Source of the DNA: Citromicrobium sp.
GTDB lineage: Bacteria > Pseudomonadota > Alphaproteobacteria > Sphingomonadales > Sphingomonadaceae
Assembly: GCA_002729695.1 (NCBI GenBank)
Contig: PBYQ01000036.1
Location: 62,001 to 126,000, forward strand
Direction: 5' to 3'
DNA length: 64,000 nt
The notes under the pieces are model-generated. The model worked only from the letters and a program-made list of their open reading frames with translations, was not told the DNA's origin and made no database searches. A program made the position numbers and the translations under genes. Positions 26,534-34,934 of this stretch are shown piece by piece; the first letter of the stretch is position 1, and the number at the start of each line of letters is the position of its first letter.

Positions 26534-27754
26534 TTACACGGCCCGTTCGAACAGCGCGGCGAGCCCCTGCCCGCCGCCGATGCACATCGTCTCGAGCGCG
26601 TAACGCCCCTCGCGCCGACGCAGTTCGTGCGCCATGTCGGCGAGGATGCGTACGCCGGTCGCGCCGATCGGGTGGCCGAGCGAGATGCCCGACCCGTTGA
26701 CGTTGAGGATGTCGCGGCGGCTGTCATCGTCGCTCCAGCCCCAGCCCTTGAGCACGGCGAGCACCTGCGGCGCGAAGGCTTCGTTCAGTTCGACGAGGTC
26801 GATATGGTCCCAACCCTTGCCGCTGCGCGCGAACAGTCGCTCGGTGGCGGGGACGGGGCCGATCCCCATGCGCGCCGGATCGCACCCAGCGGCGGCCCAG
26901 CTATCGAACCACAGCATTGGTTCGAGGCCGAGTTCGTCCAGCTTGTCTTCGGAGACGACGAGGCACGCGGCAGCGGCATCGTTCTGCTGGCTGGCATTGC
27001 CCGCGGTGACGATCCCGCCCTTTTCGATGGCGCGCAAGGCGCCGAGGCTTTCCATCGAGGCATCGGGGCGGAATCCCTCGTCTCGGGCGAAGCGCACCGG
27101 ATCGCCCCGGCGCTGCGGCACATCGACCGGCACCAGCTGCGCATCGAACTTGCCAGCATCCCACGCGGCAGCGGCCTTCTGGTGCGAGGCGACCGCATAT
27201 TCATCCGCCGCCTCGCGGCTGATATCGTAGTCCTTGGCTAGGTTTTCCGCCGTCTCGATCATGCCGGAGATCACCCCGAACCGCTCGATCGGCTGGCTCA
27301 TCAGGCGACCGCGCGTCAGCCGGTCCCACAGCGCCATGTCGCCCATCTTCGCGCCGTGGCGCGCCTTGGTGGTGTAATGCTCGACATTGGACATCGATTC
27401 GACACCGCCCGCCAGCACGCAGTCTGCCGCGCCGGTCTGGACCATCATCGCCGCCTCGATCACCGCCTGCAGGCCCGAACCGCAGCGCCGATCGAGCTGG
27501 AAGCCGGGCGTTTCGATCGGCATGTCGGCGGCGAGCCATGCCCAGCGTCCGATCGCGGGCGCTTCGCCGCTGCCATAACCTTGCGCGAACACGACATCGT
27601 CCACGCGCGACGGATCGACGCCCGAGCGTTCGACCAGCGCCTTGATGATGATCGCGGCCAGCGGACCTGCTTCCAGCGGTGTCAGCGCGCCGAGAAACCG
27701 CCCGACGGGCGTTCGCAGCGGGGAGACGATTGCGGCGCGGCGCAGTTCGCTCAC
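26534..27754 (-). CDS. acetyl-CoA C-acyltransferase (thiolase)
   Basis: A 406-residue thiolase with nucleophile Cys91 in DRRCGSGLQAV, the GHPIGATG histidine motif and the C-terminal MCIGGGQG cysteine. It matches acetyl-CoA acetyltransferases more closely than the thiolase at 14724. The ATG overlaps the stop of the preceding acyl-CoA dehydrogenase gene as ATGA, so it is coupled to that gene and probably acts in fatty-acid or branched-chain acyl-CoA breakdown rather than PHA synthesis, although reversal is possible. It is the last gene before phhA on the minus strand. Confidence 0.93.
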   Translation of the reverse strand: MSELRRAAIVSPLRTPVGRFLGALTPLEAGPLAAIIIKALVERSGVDPSRVDDVVFAQGYGSGEAPAIGRWAWLAADMPIETPGFQLDRRCGSGLQAVIEAAMMVQTGAADCVLAGGVESMSNVEHYTTKARHGAKMGDMALWDRLTRGRLMSQPIERFGVISGMIETAENLAKDYDISREAADEYAVASHQKAAAAWDAGKFDAQLVPVDVPQRRGDPVRFARDEGFRPDASMESLGALRAIEKGGIVTAGNASQQNDAAAACLVVSEDKLDELGLEPMLWFDSWAAAGCDPARMGIGPVPATERLFARSGKGWDHIDLVELNEAFAPQVLAVLKGWGWSDDDSRRDILNVNGSGISLGHPIGATGVRILADMAHELRRREGRYALETMCIGGGQGLAALFERAV

Positions 27755-28920
27755 GCCTGGCCCCCGGCGGCGAAGTTGCGCAGCATGTTCTTGGCGATCA
27801 CCAATTGCATAATCTGGCTGGTGCCTTCGTAGATGCGGTAGATGCGGCTGTCGCGGAAGAAGCGTTCGGCCTCGTACTCAGCCAGATAGCCCGCGCCGCC
27901 GTGGATCTGCACGCAGCGGTCGGCCACCCGCCCGCACATTTCGGATGCGAACAGCTTGGTGCTGGCGGCGGGCAGCAGCGACGGCTCGCCTGCGTCGACC
28001 TTCGCGCAGGCATCCTTGAGCATGCATTCGGCGGCGTAGATCTCCGACTCGCTGTCCGCGAGCATCGCCTGGATCAGCTGGAACTGGCTGATCGGTTCAC
28101 CGAACGCCTTGCGCTCCAGCGCGTATTTCATCGCCGTGTCGAGGATGCGGCGCGCGTAGCCCGCGCTTGCCGCCGCAACCGAAAGCCGCCCGTTGTCGAG
28201 GCTCATCATCGCGGTGCGAAAGCCCTGGCCTTCCTCGCCGCCGAGCAGCGCATCGCCATCGACATGCACATCGTCGAGATAGATGTCGGCAATCTGGCTG
28301 CCTTCCTGGCCCATCTTCTTGTCGGGCTTGCCCACGGTGACACCCGCCTTTTCCATGTCGACGAGGAAGGCGCTGACATGCGCGTTCTTGGGCAGCGGCT
28401 CCTTGCTGGTGCGCGCCATGATCAGGCCCAGCTTCGCGAAGGGGGCGTTGGTGATGTAGCGTTTGGAGCCGTTCAGCCGATAGCCGTTGCCGTCCTTCAC
28501 CGCGGTGGTCTGCATCGCGGCGGAATCGGAACCGCTACCCGGCTCGGTCAGCCCGAAGCACGCAATTTCACCTGCGGCGAGGCGCGGGAGCCATTCGGCC
28601 TTCTGTGCCTCGGTCCCCGACTTCTTCAGCGCGGTGCACACCATGCCGAGGTTGATCGAGGTGATCGAGCGATAGGCGGGCAGCGCGTAGGAGAGGACGC
28701 GGATCGTCTCGACATATTGCGAGGTGTTCATTCCCGCGCCGCCGTACTCCTCCGGCATGGTCAGCCCGAACAGGCCCATTTCGCGCATCTCGTCGAGGAT
28801 CTCGGCAGGAATCGCGTTGGCTGCGATGACCTCCTTCTCGGCAGGGATCAAACGCTCGTGCACGTAGCGCCACAGCTGTTCGATAAACTGGTCGAAGACC
28901 TCGGCATCCATTCCCGGCAT
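27751..28920 (-). CDS. acyl-CoA dehydrogenase
   Basis: A 389-residue FAD-dependent dehydrogenase that introduces the alpha-beta double bond in acyl-CoA. It shows the family signatures CFGLTEPGSGSDSAAMQT (FAD and substrate binding), KRYITNAPFAKLGLI, SLDNGRLSVAAASAGYARRILD and the C-terminal IHGGAGYLAEYEAERFFRDSRIYRIYEGTSQI with the catalytic Glu in YEGTS. Chain-length preference cannot be told. It overlaps the thiolase gene by four bases, a typical beta-oxidation pair. Confidence 0.94.
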   Translation of the reverse strand: MPGMDAEVFDQFIEQLWRYVHERLIPAEKEVIAANAIPAEILDEMREMGLFGLTMPEEYGGAGMNTSQYVETIRVLSYALPAYRSITSINLGMVCTALKKSGTEAQKAEWLPRLAAGEIACFGLTEPGSGSDSAAMQTTAVKDGNGYRLNGSKRYITNAPFAKLGLIMARTSKEPLPKNAHVSAFLVDMEKAGVTVGKPDKKMGQEGSQIADIYLDDVHVDGDALLGGEEGQGFRTAMMSLDNGRLSVAAASAGYARRILDTAMKYALERKAFGEPISQFQLIQAMLADSESEIYAAECMLKDACAKVDAGEPSLLPAASTKLFASEMCGRVADRCVQIHGGAGYLAEYEAERFFRDSRIYRIYEGTSQIMQLVIAKNMLRNFAAGGQA

Positions 28921-28960
28921 TGTCGTCCCTTTTCAGGCTCTGGTGTTTTGGTGGCACGAT

Positions 28961-28994
28961 AAGGGCCGGGCAGACGCGTGGCGCTGCCCGGCCC
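28961..28994 (-). terminator. hairpin terminator downstream of the acidic lipoprotein
   Basis: On the minus strand GGGCCGGGCAG (28994-28984), ten-base loop, CTGCCCGGCCC (28973-28963), then TTATCG. Eleven perfect pairs; the T tail is short. It separates the lipoprotein gene from the acyl-CoA dehydrogenase gene. Confidence 0.7.
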
Positions 28995-29011
28995 AGGAAT
29001 CGTGGTCAGCC

Positions 29012-29338
29012 CTAGTTTTCGTTCATCTTGTCCAGTTCGGCCTTGATATCCGCTGCCGCCTTTTCGGCCGCCTCGGCATCGTTCGCCATCTTCTCGCGCT
29101 CGGCAGCCTGACGCTCCTCGAAGGTCGAGGTTTCGGTCGGAGCAGGTGCGGGCATCGGGGCGGGGGTTGCCAGGCTCTCGTCTTCGACAGGCTCGGCATC
29201 GATATCGCTCATCGCGTCGTCCGCGACGATCTCGACGTCTTCGGCCACGACTTCGTCGCTGGCGTCGTTCGAATCGCCACATGCAGCCAGCGCAAGCGCG
29301 CTCATGCCGATCAGCCCCAAACGGATAGTGAATTTCAT
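29012..29338 (-). CDS. acidic lipoprotein with C-terminal helix
   Basis: A 108-residue predicted lipoprotein. The signal peptide ends ALAACGDSND, with Cys19 as lipid anchor. The mature protein is very acidic (EDVEIVADDAMSDIDAEP), has a Pro/Ala spacer (PAPMPAPAPTE) and ends in a charged helix (FEERQAAEREKMANDAEAAEKAAADIKAELDKMNEN in parts) that could form a coiled coil, a layout like small Lpp-type spacers. Start at 29338 is set by a GGAGG site. No family recognised. A hairpin terminator follows the gene. Confidence 0.75.
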   Translation of the reverse strand: MKFTIRLGLIGMSALALAACGDSNDASDEVVAEDVEIVADDAMSDIDAEPVEDESLATPAPMPAPAPTETSTFEERQAAEREKMANDAEAAEKAAADIKAELDKMNEN

Positions 29339-29530
29339 GTCGCTGTGCCTCCAGATGTAAATTTCGTGCGCTGCGCGGCCCCAGCCGTCGCGCGCGCAAG
29401 TCGCTACGCTAGGCGCAAGGCGTGCCTTCGGTAAAGAGCGCATCGGTCCAAAATGCAGGCTGGCACAGGGGAGGCCCCAGCCGCGAATGATTAGCGGCTT
29501 GTTTACCATTATCCACTAATTCTGCCGCGC

Positions 29531-30541
29531 ATGACCAAAGCCCGCAAAAGCACCAGCGCCAATATGCCCACACGGATCACTCTTGGCCGTCCGCCTGTCG
29601 GCATCGTCGCGGGAATCGCACTTGCCGCCGTCGCGCTGATTCCGCTGGCCGCGCTCATGGCCCAGCCTGCTGCCGCGCCGTTCACCGTGGTGGAGACGAA
29701 TCGCGGATACGCATCGCTGCAGGAGGCGGTCGACGCCATCGGTTCGGGCGAGGGCAGCATTGCCATCGCGCCGGGCACCTATCGCCAGTGCGTGGTGCAG
29801 ACCCGGGGACGTATCGCTTTCCTGGCCACCGAGCCGGGCAAGGTCGAATTCACCGGCACCGCCTGCGAGGGCAAGGGCGCCTTCGTGCTGCGCGGGACCG
29901 AGGCCAGCGTGTCCGGAATCATCTTCAGCAATATCAGCGTGCCCGACGGCAATGGTGCGGGTATCCGCATGGAATCGGGGACGCTGACGGTCGCCAATTC
30001 GTGGTTCCGCAACAGCGAGCAGGGCATCCTGACCGCGAACGATCCGATGATGCGGCTGGTGGTCGACCGTTCGACCTTCACCCGTCTCGGCACATGCGAG
30101 AATTCGGGCGGCTGTTCGCACTCGATCTACACCGGCGATATCGGGCACCTTCGCGTGACCCGCAGCCGGTTCGAGCAAGGAACCGGCGGCCACTACCTCA
30201 AGGCCCGCGCCGCGATGGTAGAGGTGGCTGCATGCAGTTTCGACGATTCGAACGGCAGCGCGACCAACTACATGATCGACCTGCCGCAGGGCGCGCGCGG
30301 TCAGATCACCAACAACTGGTTCGTGCAGGGTGAGGACAAGGAAAACTACTCCGCCTTCATCGCGGTGGGCGCGGAAGAGCAGACGCACAGCTCCGACGGG
30401 CTGACAATTGCGGGCAACGACGCGCGCTTCGTACCCTCGCTTTCGCGCCAGTCGGCCTTCGTCGCGGACTGGACGGGCGCGAGCCTGCGGATCAGCGACA
30501 ACCGGCTCGGCAACGGTCTCACGCCGTTCGAGCGGCGCTAG
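29531..30541 (+). CDS. right-handed beta-helix repeat protein, exported
   Basis: A 336-residue protein with a hydrophobic N-terminal segment (about residues 24-48, IVAGIALAAVALIPLAALMA), then repeated short strands typical of the parallel beta-helix of pectate-lyase-like proteins: GRIAFLA, VEFTGTAC, ASVSGIIFSNISV, TLTVANSWFRNSEQGI, LRVTRSRFEQG, VEVAACSFDDSNG, GQITNNWFVQG, LTIAGNDARF. Catalytic residues of known lyases are not evident. It may bind or cut a polysaccharide at the surface. The gene ends in TAG overlapping the opposite-strand stop of the acetyltransferase (CTAG). Confidence 0.8.
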   Translation: MTKARKSTSANMPTRITLGRPPVGIVAGIALAAVALIPLAALMAQPAAAPFTVVETNRGYASLQEAVDAIGSGEGSIAIAPGTYRQCVVQTRGRIAFLATEPGKVEFTGTACEGKGAFVLRGTEASVSGIIFSNISVPDGNGAGIRMESGTLTVANSWFRNSEQGILTANDPMMRLVVDRSTFTRLGTCENSGGCSHSIYTGDIGHLRVTRSRFEQGTGGHYLKARAAMVEVAACSFDDSNGSATNYMIDLPQGARGQITNNWFVQGEDKENYSAFIAVGAEEQTHSSDGLTIAGNDARFVPSLSRQSAFVADWTGASLRISDNRLGNGLTPFERR

Positions 30542-31059
30542 TCGACCGTGTCGTAACCGAACGCTTTTGCGTAACGGACCGTGCCCTTGGGCCGCGGACC
30601 CTCGCCGAACATCTGCACCTGGAAATATTCGGGCGGAAATCCCGGCAGGATCAGGTCCGGATCGGGGGCAAATCCGAAGCGCGCGTAGGCACCGGGATCG
30701 CCCAGCAAGACGAGGCCCCTGGCACCCATCGCCTTCATCCGCTCCAGCCCCTCGGTCGCGATCTGGGATCCGATCCCGGCTCGCTGCCGGGTCGGCATGA
30801 CGGAGATCGGGCCCGCCGCGTACCAGCCCTGTGTGCCGTCCGAGATGGTAACGGGCGAAAAGGCGATATGCCCGATGATCGCTTCGTCCATGTTGGTCGC
30901 CACCAGCGACATCGTCAGGTCGCCGTCGTCTCGCAGGGCATTGACGATTTCCTGCTCGTCACCGTTGGTCCGGCCGTCCTTGGCAAAGGCGGCGCGGGTC
31001 AACGCGTAGATCGCTGGGATGTCGGCTGGCTGTTCGTCGCGAACGGTCAGCTTTCTCAT
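30538..31059 (-). CDS. GNAT family N-acetyltransferase
   Basis: A 173-residue acetyl-CoA-dependent transferase of the GNAT fold, close to the YhbS-like group. Characteristic parts are the DIPAIYALTRAAF start, IIGHIAFSPVTI, the acetyl-CoA loop VMPTRQRAGIGSQIATEGLERMK, and RGLVLLGDPGAYARFGFAP. Substrate unknown. The ATG overlaps the ribA stop as ATGA, so it is translated from the xth-ribA transcript, and its own stop is shared with the convergent beta-helix gene through CTAG. The start at 31059 is preferred because of this coupling. Confidence 0.88.
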   Translation of the reverse strand: MRKLTVRDEQPADIPAIYALTRAAFAKDGRTNGDEQEIVNALRDDGDLTMSLVATNMDEAIIGHIAFSPVTISDGTQGWYAAGPISVMPTRQRAGIGSQIATEGLERMKAMGARGLVLLGDPGAYARFGFAPDPDLILPGFPPEYFQVQMFGEGPRPKGTVRYAKAFGYDTVD

Positions 31060-32129
31060 CGCAGGAGGTGACCCGACCGGTCGCGTTTGGTGGCGAGATA
31101 GCGGGCGTTGTGGGGGTTGGTGCCGGTATCCAAGGGAACTCGCTCGATTATTTCGATGTCTTGCTGTTGCAGTGCGGTAAGCTTGGCCGGATTGTTCGTC
31201 AGCAGGCGGATACGCAGAATCCCCAGTAAACGAAGCATGCGTCCCGCAATGGGAAAGTCTCTCGCCTCGTCGGGCAGGCCGAGCCGCTGGTTCGCCTCGA
31301 CCGTATCGTAGCCCTGTTCCTGCAACTGGTAGGCGCGCAGCTTGTTGACGAGGCCGATCCCGCGGCCTTCCTGCCGCAGATAGAGGATCACGCCGTAGCC
31401 GCCGTTCTCCGCCTCGCGAGCACACGCGGCGAGCGCATTGTCGAGCTGCGGCCCGCAATCGCATTTGAGGCTGCCGAAGACATCGCCGGTCAGGCATTCG
31501 GAATGCAGCCGCACCACCGGGACTTTGTCGGCGCTCTGCCGCCCGATGATCAGCGCGGCATGTTCGCGCAGGTCTGCGGGGGAACGGAAGATCGCGATCT
31601 CGGCATGCTCGGCCGCGGCGGTCGGCAAGCGCGTGCGCGCCGCGATGCGCAGCGTGTCGGGGGCCGAGAAGGCAGCAAGGTCTGCGGTATCGACGGCAAC
31701 CGGCTCTTCCCGGTCGGGCGTGGGGTCGAGCAGGAAGGCGGGCAGTACCCCGGCGCGGCGGGCGATCTCCAGCGCGGTGCGCGGCCATTCGGCGTCGGGC
31801 AGGCCGAGCGCGCGAAACGGGCCCTTCATGGGGTTCGCAAGGTCGAGAGCGGGATCGGAAACGGCGCGCGCCAGATCGAGTGTGAAGGGCTCGCCCCCCT
31901 CGATCAGCACCGGCGCGTGCGGCACCGCCGCGTCGCGCTGGTTAGCTAGCTTGAGCGTTTGCGCGCGTGCAGTAGAAATGAGCATCCGGCTGCCCTGCGC
32001 TTCGGGATCGGCGGCGGTCTCTGCAGGGAGCAGGACGGGGCCGTCGTCGACCCGGATCGGCCAGCCGTGGCGCAGCGCGTCGATCGCCTGCGCGAGTGCC
32101 CGCGCATTGCCCGATGAGTCGCCGGACAC
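31056..32129 (-). CDS. ribA: GTP cyclohydrolase II with degenerate N-terminal domain
   Basis: Opens GTP to the pyrimidine precursor of riboflavin. The C-terminal 200 residues are a complete RibA: LHSECLTGDVFGSLKCDCG with the three zinc-binding Cys, LRQEGRGIGLVNKLRAYQLQ, and RLLTNNPAKL. The N-terminal 150 residues begin like RibB (ALAQAIDALRHGWPIRVDD) but lack the acidic DRENEGD substrate motif, so the dihydroxybutanone-phosphate synthase half appears dead. Length is about 357 residues from a GTG at 32129; the ribosome site is weak and the exact start is uncertain. It begins 20 bases after xth and is coupled to the GNAT gene. Confidence 0.88.
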   Translation of the reverse strand: MSGDSSGNARALAQAIDALRHGWPIRVDDGPVLLPAETAADPEAQGSRMLISTARAQTLKLANQRDAAVPHAPVLIEGGEPFTLDLARAVSDPALDLANPMKGPFRALGLPDAEWPRTALEIARRAGVLPAFLLDPTPDREEPVAVDTADLAAFSAPDTLRIAARTRLPTAAAEHAEIAIFRSPADLREHAALIIGRQSADKVPVVRLHSECLTGDVFGSLKCDCGPQLDNALAACAREAENGGYGVILYLRQEGRGIGLVNKLRAYQLQEQGYDTVEANQRLGLPDEARDFPIAGRMLRLLGILRIRLLTNNPAKLTALQQQDIEIIERVPLDTGTNPHNARYLATKRDRSGHLLR

Positions 32130-32149
32130 TGGGCCGGGGACGTCCGCGC

Positions 32150-32947
32150 TCAGAGGGAGAACTCCGTGGTCAGCGGAACGTGATCCGAAGGGCGTTCCCA
32201 GTTGCGCGCGTCTTCCAGAATCGTGTGCCGCGTGGCCTGCTTCGCCAGATCGGGGCTGGCCCACATGTGGTCGAGCCGGCGGCCCTTATCGTTGGTCTGC
32301 CAGTTGGGATTGCGATAGCTCCACCAGCTGTAATACCGCTCCGGCGCGGGCACATGCTCGCGCCCGATATCGGTCCAGCCGTGCGCGTCCATGAAGCGTT
32401 GCAGTGCCTCGACCTCGATCGGCGTATGGCTGACCACCTTGAGCAGCTGCTTGTGGCTCCACACATCGCTTTCGAGCGGGGCGATGTTGAAATCGCCCAC
32501 GATCAGCGTCGGCCGGTCGACCGTGTCGGCCCAGCGCGCCATGCGTTCGAGGAAATCGAGCTTCTGGCCGAATTTCGCGTTTACCTCGCGGTCGGGCACG
32601 TCGCCGCCTGCGGGCACGTACACGTTCTCGATCACCATGCCCTGGTGCGCGGGATCGGTCAGTTGCACGCCGATATGGCGCGCCTCGCCGTTATCCTGCC
32701 AGTCGTAGCGCGAGATTTCCCTGAACGGCAGGCGGCTGACCGTCGCGACGCCGTGATAGCCCTTCTGCCCGTGGATCGCGATGTGCTCGTAACCAAGATC
32801 GCGGAACGCCTTGGCGGGGAATTGCTCCTCGACGCACTTGATCTCCTGCAGGCACAGCACGTCGGGCGCGTGGGCGTTCAGGAATTGCTCGACCAGCGGC
32901 ATGCGCAGGCGGACCGAATTGATGTTCCAGGTGGTGACAGAAACCAT
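32150..32947 (-). CDS. xth: exodeoxyribonuclease III
   Basis: AP endonuclease and 3'-5' exonuclease of base-excision repair. The 265-residue protein starts MVSVTTWNINSVRLR, the family N-terminus, and contains the metal-binding Glu in CLQEIK, the GDFNIAP motif (Asp and Asn), RYYSWWSYR, GRRLDHMWAS and the C-terminal SDHVPL with the catalytic His. Start chosen at the ATG at 32947; an upstream in-frame extension carries no family residues. It heads the xth-ribA-GNAT run and is divergent from the alkaline phosphatase. Confidence 0.96.
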   Translation of the reverse strand: MVSVTTWNINSVRLRMPLVEQFLNAHAPDVLCLQEIKCVEEQFPAKAFRDLGYEHIAIHGQKGYHGVATVSRLPFREISRYDWQDNGEARHIGVQLTDPAHQGMVIENVYVPAGGDVPDREVNAKFGQKLDFLERMARWADTVDRPTLIVGDFNIAPLESDVWSHKQLLKVVSHTPIEVEALQRFMDAHGWTDIGREHVPAPERYYSWWSYRNPNWQTNDKGRRLDHMWASPDLAKQATRHTILEDARNWERPSDHVPLTTEFSL

Positions 32948-33101
32948 GGCGGCGGACTTAGGGTGGGGCGCGGCCCCGGGCAAGGCGGCTCGGCACTTGG
33001 TGCGCAAGATCGCGCTGGGCAGCCGTCGCGGTAGTGCAATTGTCGCATTGATGCGCGATGGGGCATCGGCAACACGCCGATACTCGAACACGGAGCCTGC
33101 C

Positions 33102-34550
33102 ATGATCCGCCATTCCATGAAATCGCGCCGGGCCGCAGTCCTGGCGATACTGATGGCGCTGCCGCTGGCAGCGTGCGGCAACACGACCAATTATTACGGC
33201 GTCGATCCTGCCGCAGGCACCGCTCCGGTCGCATCGCGAGGCAAGGCGAAGAACGTCATCCTGTTCGTCGGCGACGGAATGGGCATTTCCACCATCACCG
33301 CAGCGCGCATTCTCGCCGGGCAGCAGCAGGGCCTCGATGGCGAGGAATATTCGCTCAGTTTCGAGAAATTCCCCGACACCGCGCTGGTCAAGACCTACAA
33401 CACCGACGCCCAGGTGCCCGATAGCGCGGGCACCGCGACCGCGCTCAACAGCGGCAGCAAGACCCGCATGGGCGTGCTCAACGTCGCGCCCGAACCTGCA
33501 CGTGGAGACTGCGCGGCGGCGCAGGGGCACAACCTGCCCCTGATTGCCGACGAAGCGCACGCGAAGGGCAAGGCGGTCGGCATCGTCACCACCACGCGGC
33601 TGACCCATGCCACGCCCGCAGCGGTCTACAGCCACAGCCCCGACCGCGACTGGGAGGCCGATTCGGACATTCCCGCAAGCCAGCAGGGCCTCGGCTGCAC
33701 AGACATCGCGGCCCAGCTGGTCGACTTCCCGTTCGACCTCGCTTTCGGCGGCGGCTCGCGCAATTTCTACGGCAGCGCGAAGGGCGGCAAGCGCAGCGAC
33801 GAGAACGCCGATCTGCCCGCCCGCTGGGCCGCACGCACCGGCGGCACCGTGGTGACCGACACCGCAAGCATGCGCCGCGCCGATCTGGACGAGCCGGTTC
33901 TCGGCCTCTTTTCGCCCAGCCACATGACCTACCAGCTCGATCGCACGGCGCAGACGAAAGAGCCGACGCTGACCGAGATGACCGCCGAGGCGATCCGCCG
34001 CCTGTCGAGCGATCCCGACGGGTTCTACCTGATGGTCGAAGGCGGGCGGATCGATCACGCGCACCACGAAGGCCGCGCGGGGTATGCGCTGGAAGAGACG
34101 GTCGAACTGGCCCGCGCGGTCCAGTACGCGCTCGAGAATACCGACCCGGACGAGACGATGATCCTCGTCACCGCCGATCACAGCCACGTGTTCACCATGG
34201 CGGGCTACCCCAGGCGCGGCAATCCGATCCTGGGCCTGGTCTATCCTCCCGCAGGCGGCGACGATGAGCATCCCGGCGGCACCGAGGGGCCCATGCTGGC
34301 ACGCGATGGCCAGCCTTACACCACGCTCGGCTACGGGAATGGCCCCGGCGCGGTGCAGGGCGAGCGCGGCATGCCCGAAACCGGGCCGAATGCCACGCAG
34401 CAGTCGCTGATCCCGCTCGGCTCGGAAACGCATGGCGGCGAGGATGTGGCGCTGTTCGGAACCGGCCCGGGCGCGTTCCGCGTGCACGGCGTGATCGAGC
34501 AGAACCTCATCTACGACATCATGCGCGCCGCTTACGGCTGGGAAGAGTGA
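33102..34550 (+). CDS. alkaline phosphatase, exported lipoprotein
   Basis: A 482-residue phosphomonoesterase of the classical PhoA superfamily, releasing inorganic phosphate from organic esters outside the cytoplasm. The N-terminus has a lipobox (LPLAACGNT). Metal and active-site parts are the FVGDGMGIST start, the phosphorylated Ser in VPDSAGTATALNSG, EGGRIDHAHHEG, VTADHSH and the C-terminal ETHGGED. CGGAG precedes the ATG at 33102. Upstream I find no convincing Pho box, unlike the phosphate-binding lipoprotein at 53950. It stands alone between xth and an intergenic region with a small RNA. Confidence 0.93.
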   Translation: MIRHSMKSRRAAVLAILMALPLAACGNTTNYYGVDPAAGTAPVASRGKAKNVILFVGDGMGISTITAARILAGQQQGLDGEEYSLSFEKFPDTALVKTYNTDAQVPDSAGTATALNSGSKTRMGVLNVAPEPARGDCAAAQGHNLPLIADEAHAKGKAVGIVTTTRLTHATPAAVYSHSPDRDWEADSDIPASQQGLGCTDIAAQLVDFPFDLAFGGGSRNFYGSAKGGKRSDENADLPARWAARTGGTVVTDTASMRRADLDEPVLGLFSPSHMTYQLDRTAQTKEPTLTEMTAEAIRRLSSDPDGFYLMVEGGRIDHAHHEGRAGYALEETVELARAVQYALENTDPDETMILVTADHSHVFTMAGYPRRGNPILGLVYPPAGGDDEHPGGTEGPMLARDGQPYTTLGYGNGPGAVQGERGMPETGPNATQQSLIPLGSETHGGEDVALFGTGPGAFRVHGVIEQNLIYDIMRAAYGWEE

Positions 34551-34710
34551 GTCTTTTTCGCTCACGGTAAGTGCGCTGGCGCGCACCACCTCCGCGGGGG
34601 CGACCTAACGGTCGGCGGCCGGTCGGCCTTGCCCTCGCCTTCGGCTCGCGATTGGTCCCCTTGCGCCTGGACGTCGGTGCGATTTGCAGCAAGCCTGTGG
34701 CCAGTATCAT

Positions 34711-34746
34711 AAGAAAACCCCCGCGCCGGGGGCATTGGCGCGAGGG
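34711..34746 (-). terminator. rho-independent terminator of the small RNA
   Basis: On the minus strand CCCTCGCGCC (34746-34737), nine-base loop, GGCGCGGGGG (34727-34718), then TTTTCTT. Ten pairs with one G-U. Confidence 0.85.
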
Positions 34747-34846
34747 TTCCTTACGAGCGTTCGTCACGCTTGCTACAAGGCCTGCGGTATGAAGGGGAAC
34801 CGAAGGGGCAACAGGGGGGAACCCCGCCGGTTCATCAGGCCTTGTG
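34711..34846 (-). ncRNA. probable structured small RNA with C-rich loop
   Basis: About 135 bases, transcribed leftwards. The first domain is a long hairpin closed by ACAAGGCCTG (34845-34836) and CAGGCCTTGT (34784-34775), ten perfect pairs. Inside, GAACCG (34833-34828) pairs with CGGTTC (34802-34797), and GGGG (34825-34822) with CCCC (34808-34805), leaving a 13-base loop TTCCCCCCTGTTG. A small AGCGT/ACGCT hairpin follows, and a rho-independent terminator ends the RNA. A sigma-70-like promoter lies just upstream. C-rich loops are used by several alphaproteobacterial sRNAs to bind ribosome sites. It does not show the signatures of SRP RNA, tmRNA or RNase P RNA. It could instead be a processed lolA 3' end. 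Confidence 0.6.
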
Positions 34847-34852
34847 AGATTT

Positions 34853-34881
34853 AAACTAGGGCCCCCTCCCTTGCTTGCCAA
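34853..34881 (-). promoter_or_regulatory. sigma-70-like promoter candidate for the small RNA
   Basis: Minus strand TTGGCA (34881-34876), 17-base spacer, TAGTTT (34858-34853). The predicted start at about 34846 coincides with the first base of the long hairpin. Confidence 0.42.
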
Positions 34882-34934
34882 TGAACGCCGAGGGGCAATT
34901 GGCCGCTTTTGCGGGGCATCCCTCGACGAACGGT

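Larger units (their letters stand above)
34551..34934. other. 384-base intergenic region between alkaline phosphatase and lolA
   Basis: The right half (34711-34881) holds a probable minus-strand small RNA with promoter and terminator, listed separately. The left half (34551-34710) is G+C rich and includes a small GTGAG/CTCAC hairpin just after the phosphatase stop. A minus-strand reading there gives only Arg/Pro-rich low-complexity sequence, which I do not accept as coding. Confidence 0.6.

Noticed and set aside
32811..33101. In-frame upstream extension of the alkaline phosphatase gene.
   Set aside because: It would overlap the divergent xth gene and bury the signal peptide and lipobox inside the protein.
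32948..33101. Pho box upstream of alkaline phosphatase.
   Set aside because: Only isolated half-sites such as TTGTCGC are present; no 7-4-7 direct repeat.
34519..34710. Minus-strand Arg/Pro-rich frame in the alkaline phosphatase-lolA gap.
   Set aside because: No ribosome site, overlaps the phosphatase end and has low-complexity sequence only.
34773..34835. A 20-codon minus-strand frame inside the small RNA, starting ATG AAC CGG with AAGG upstream.
   Set aside because: Its start and stop lie within the paired arms of the long hairpin, and no gene follows that it could control. I prefer a structural RNA, though dual use is not excluded.
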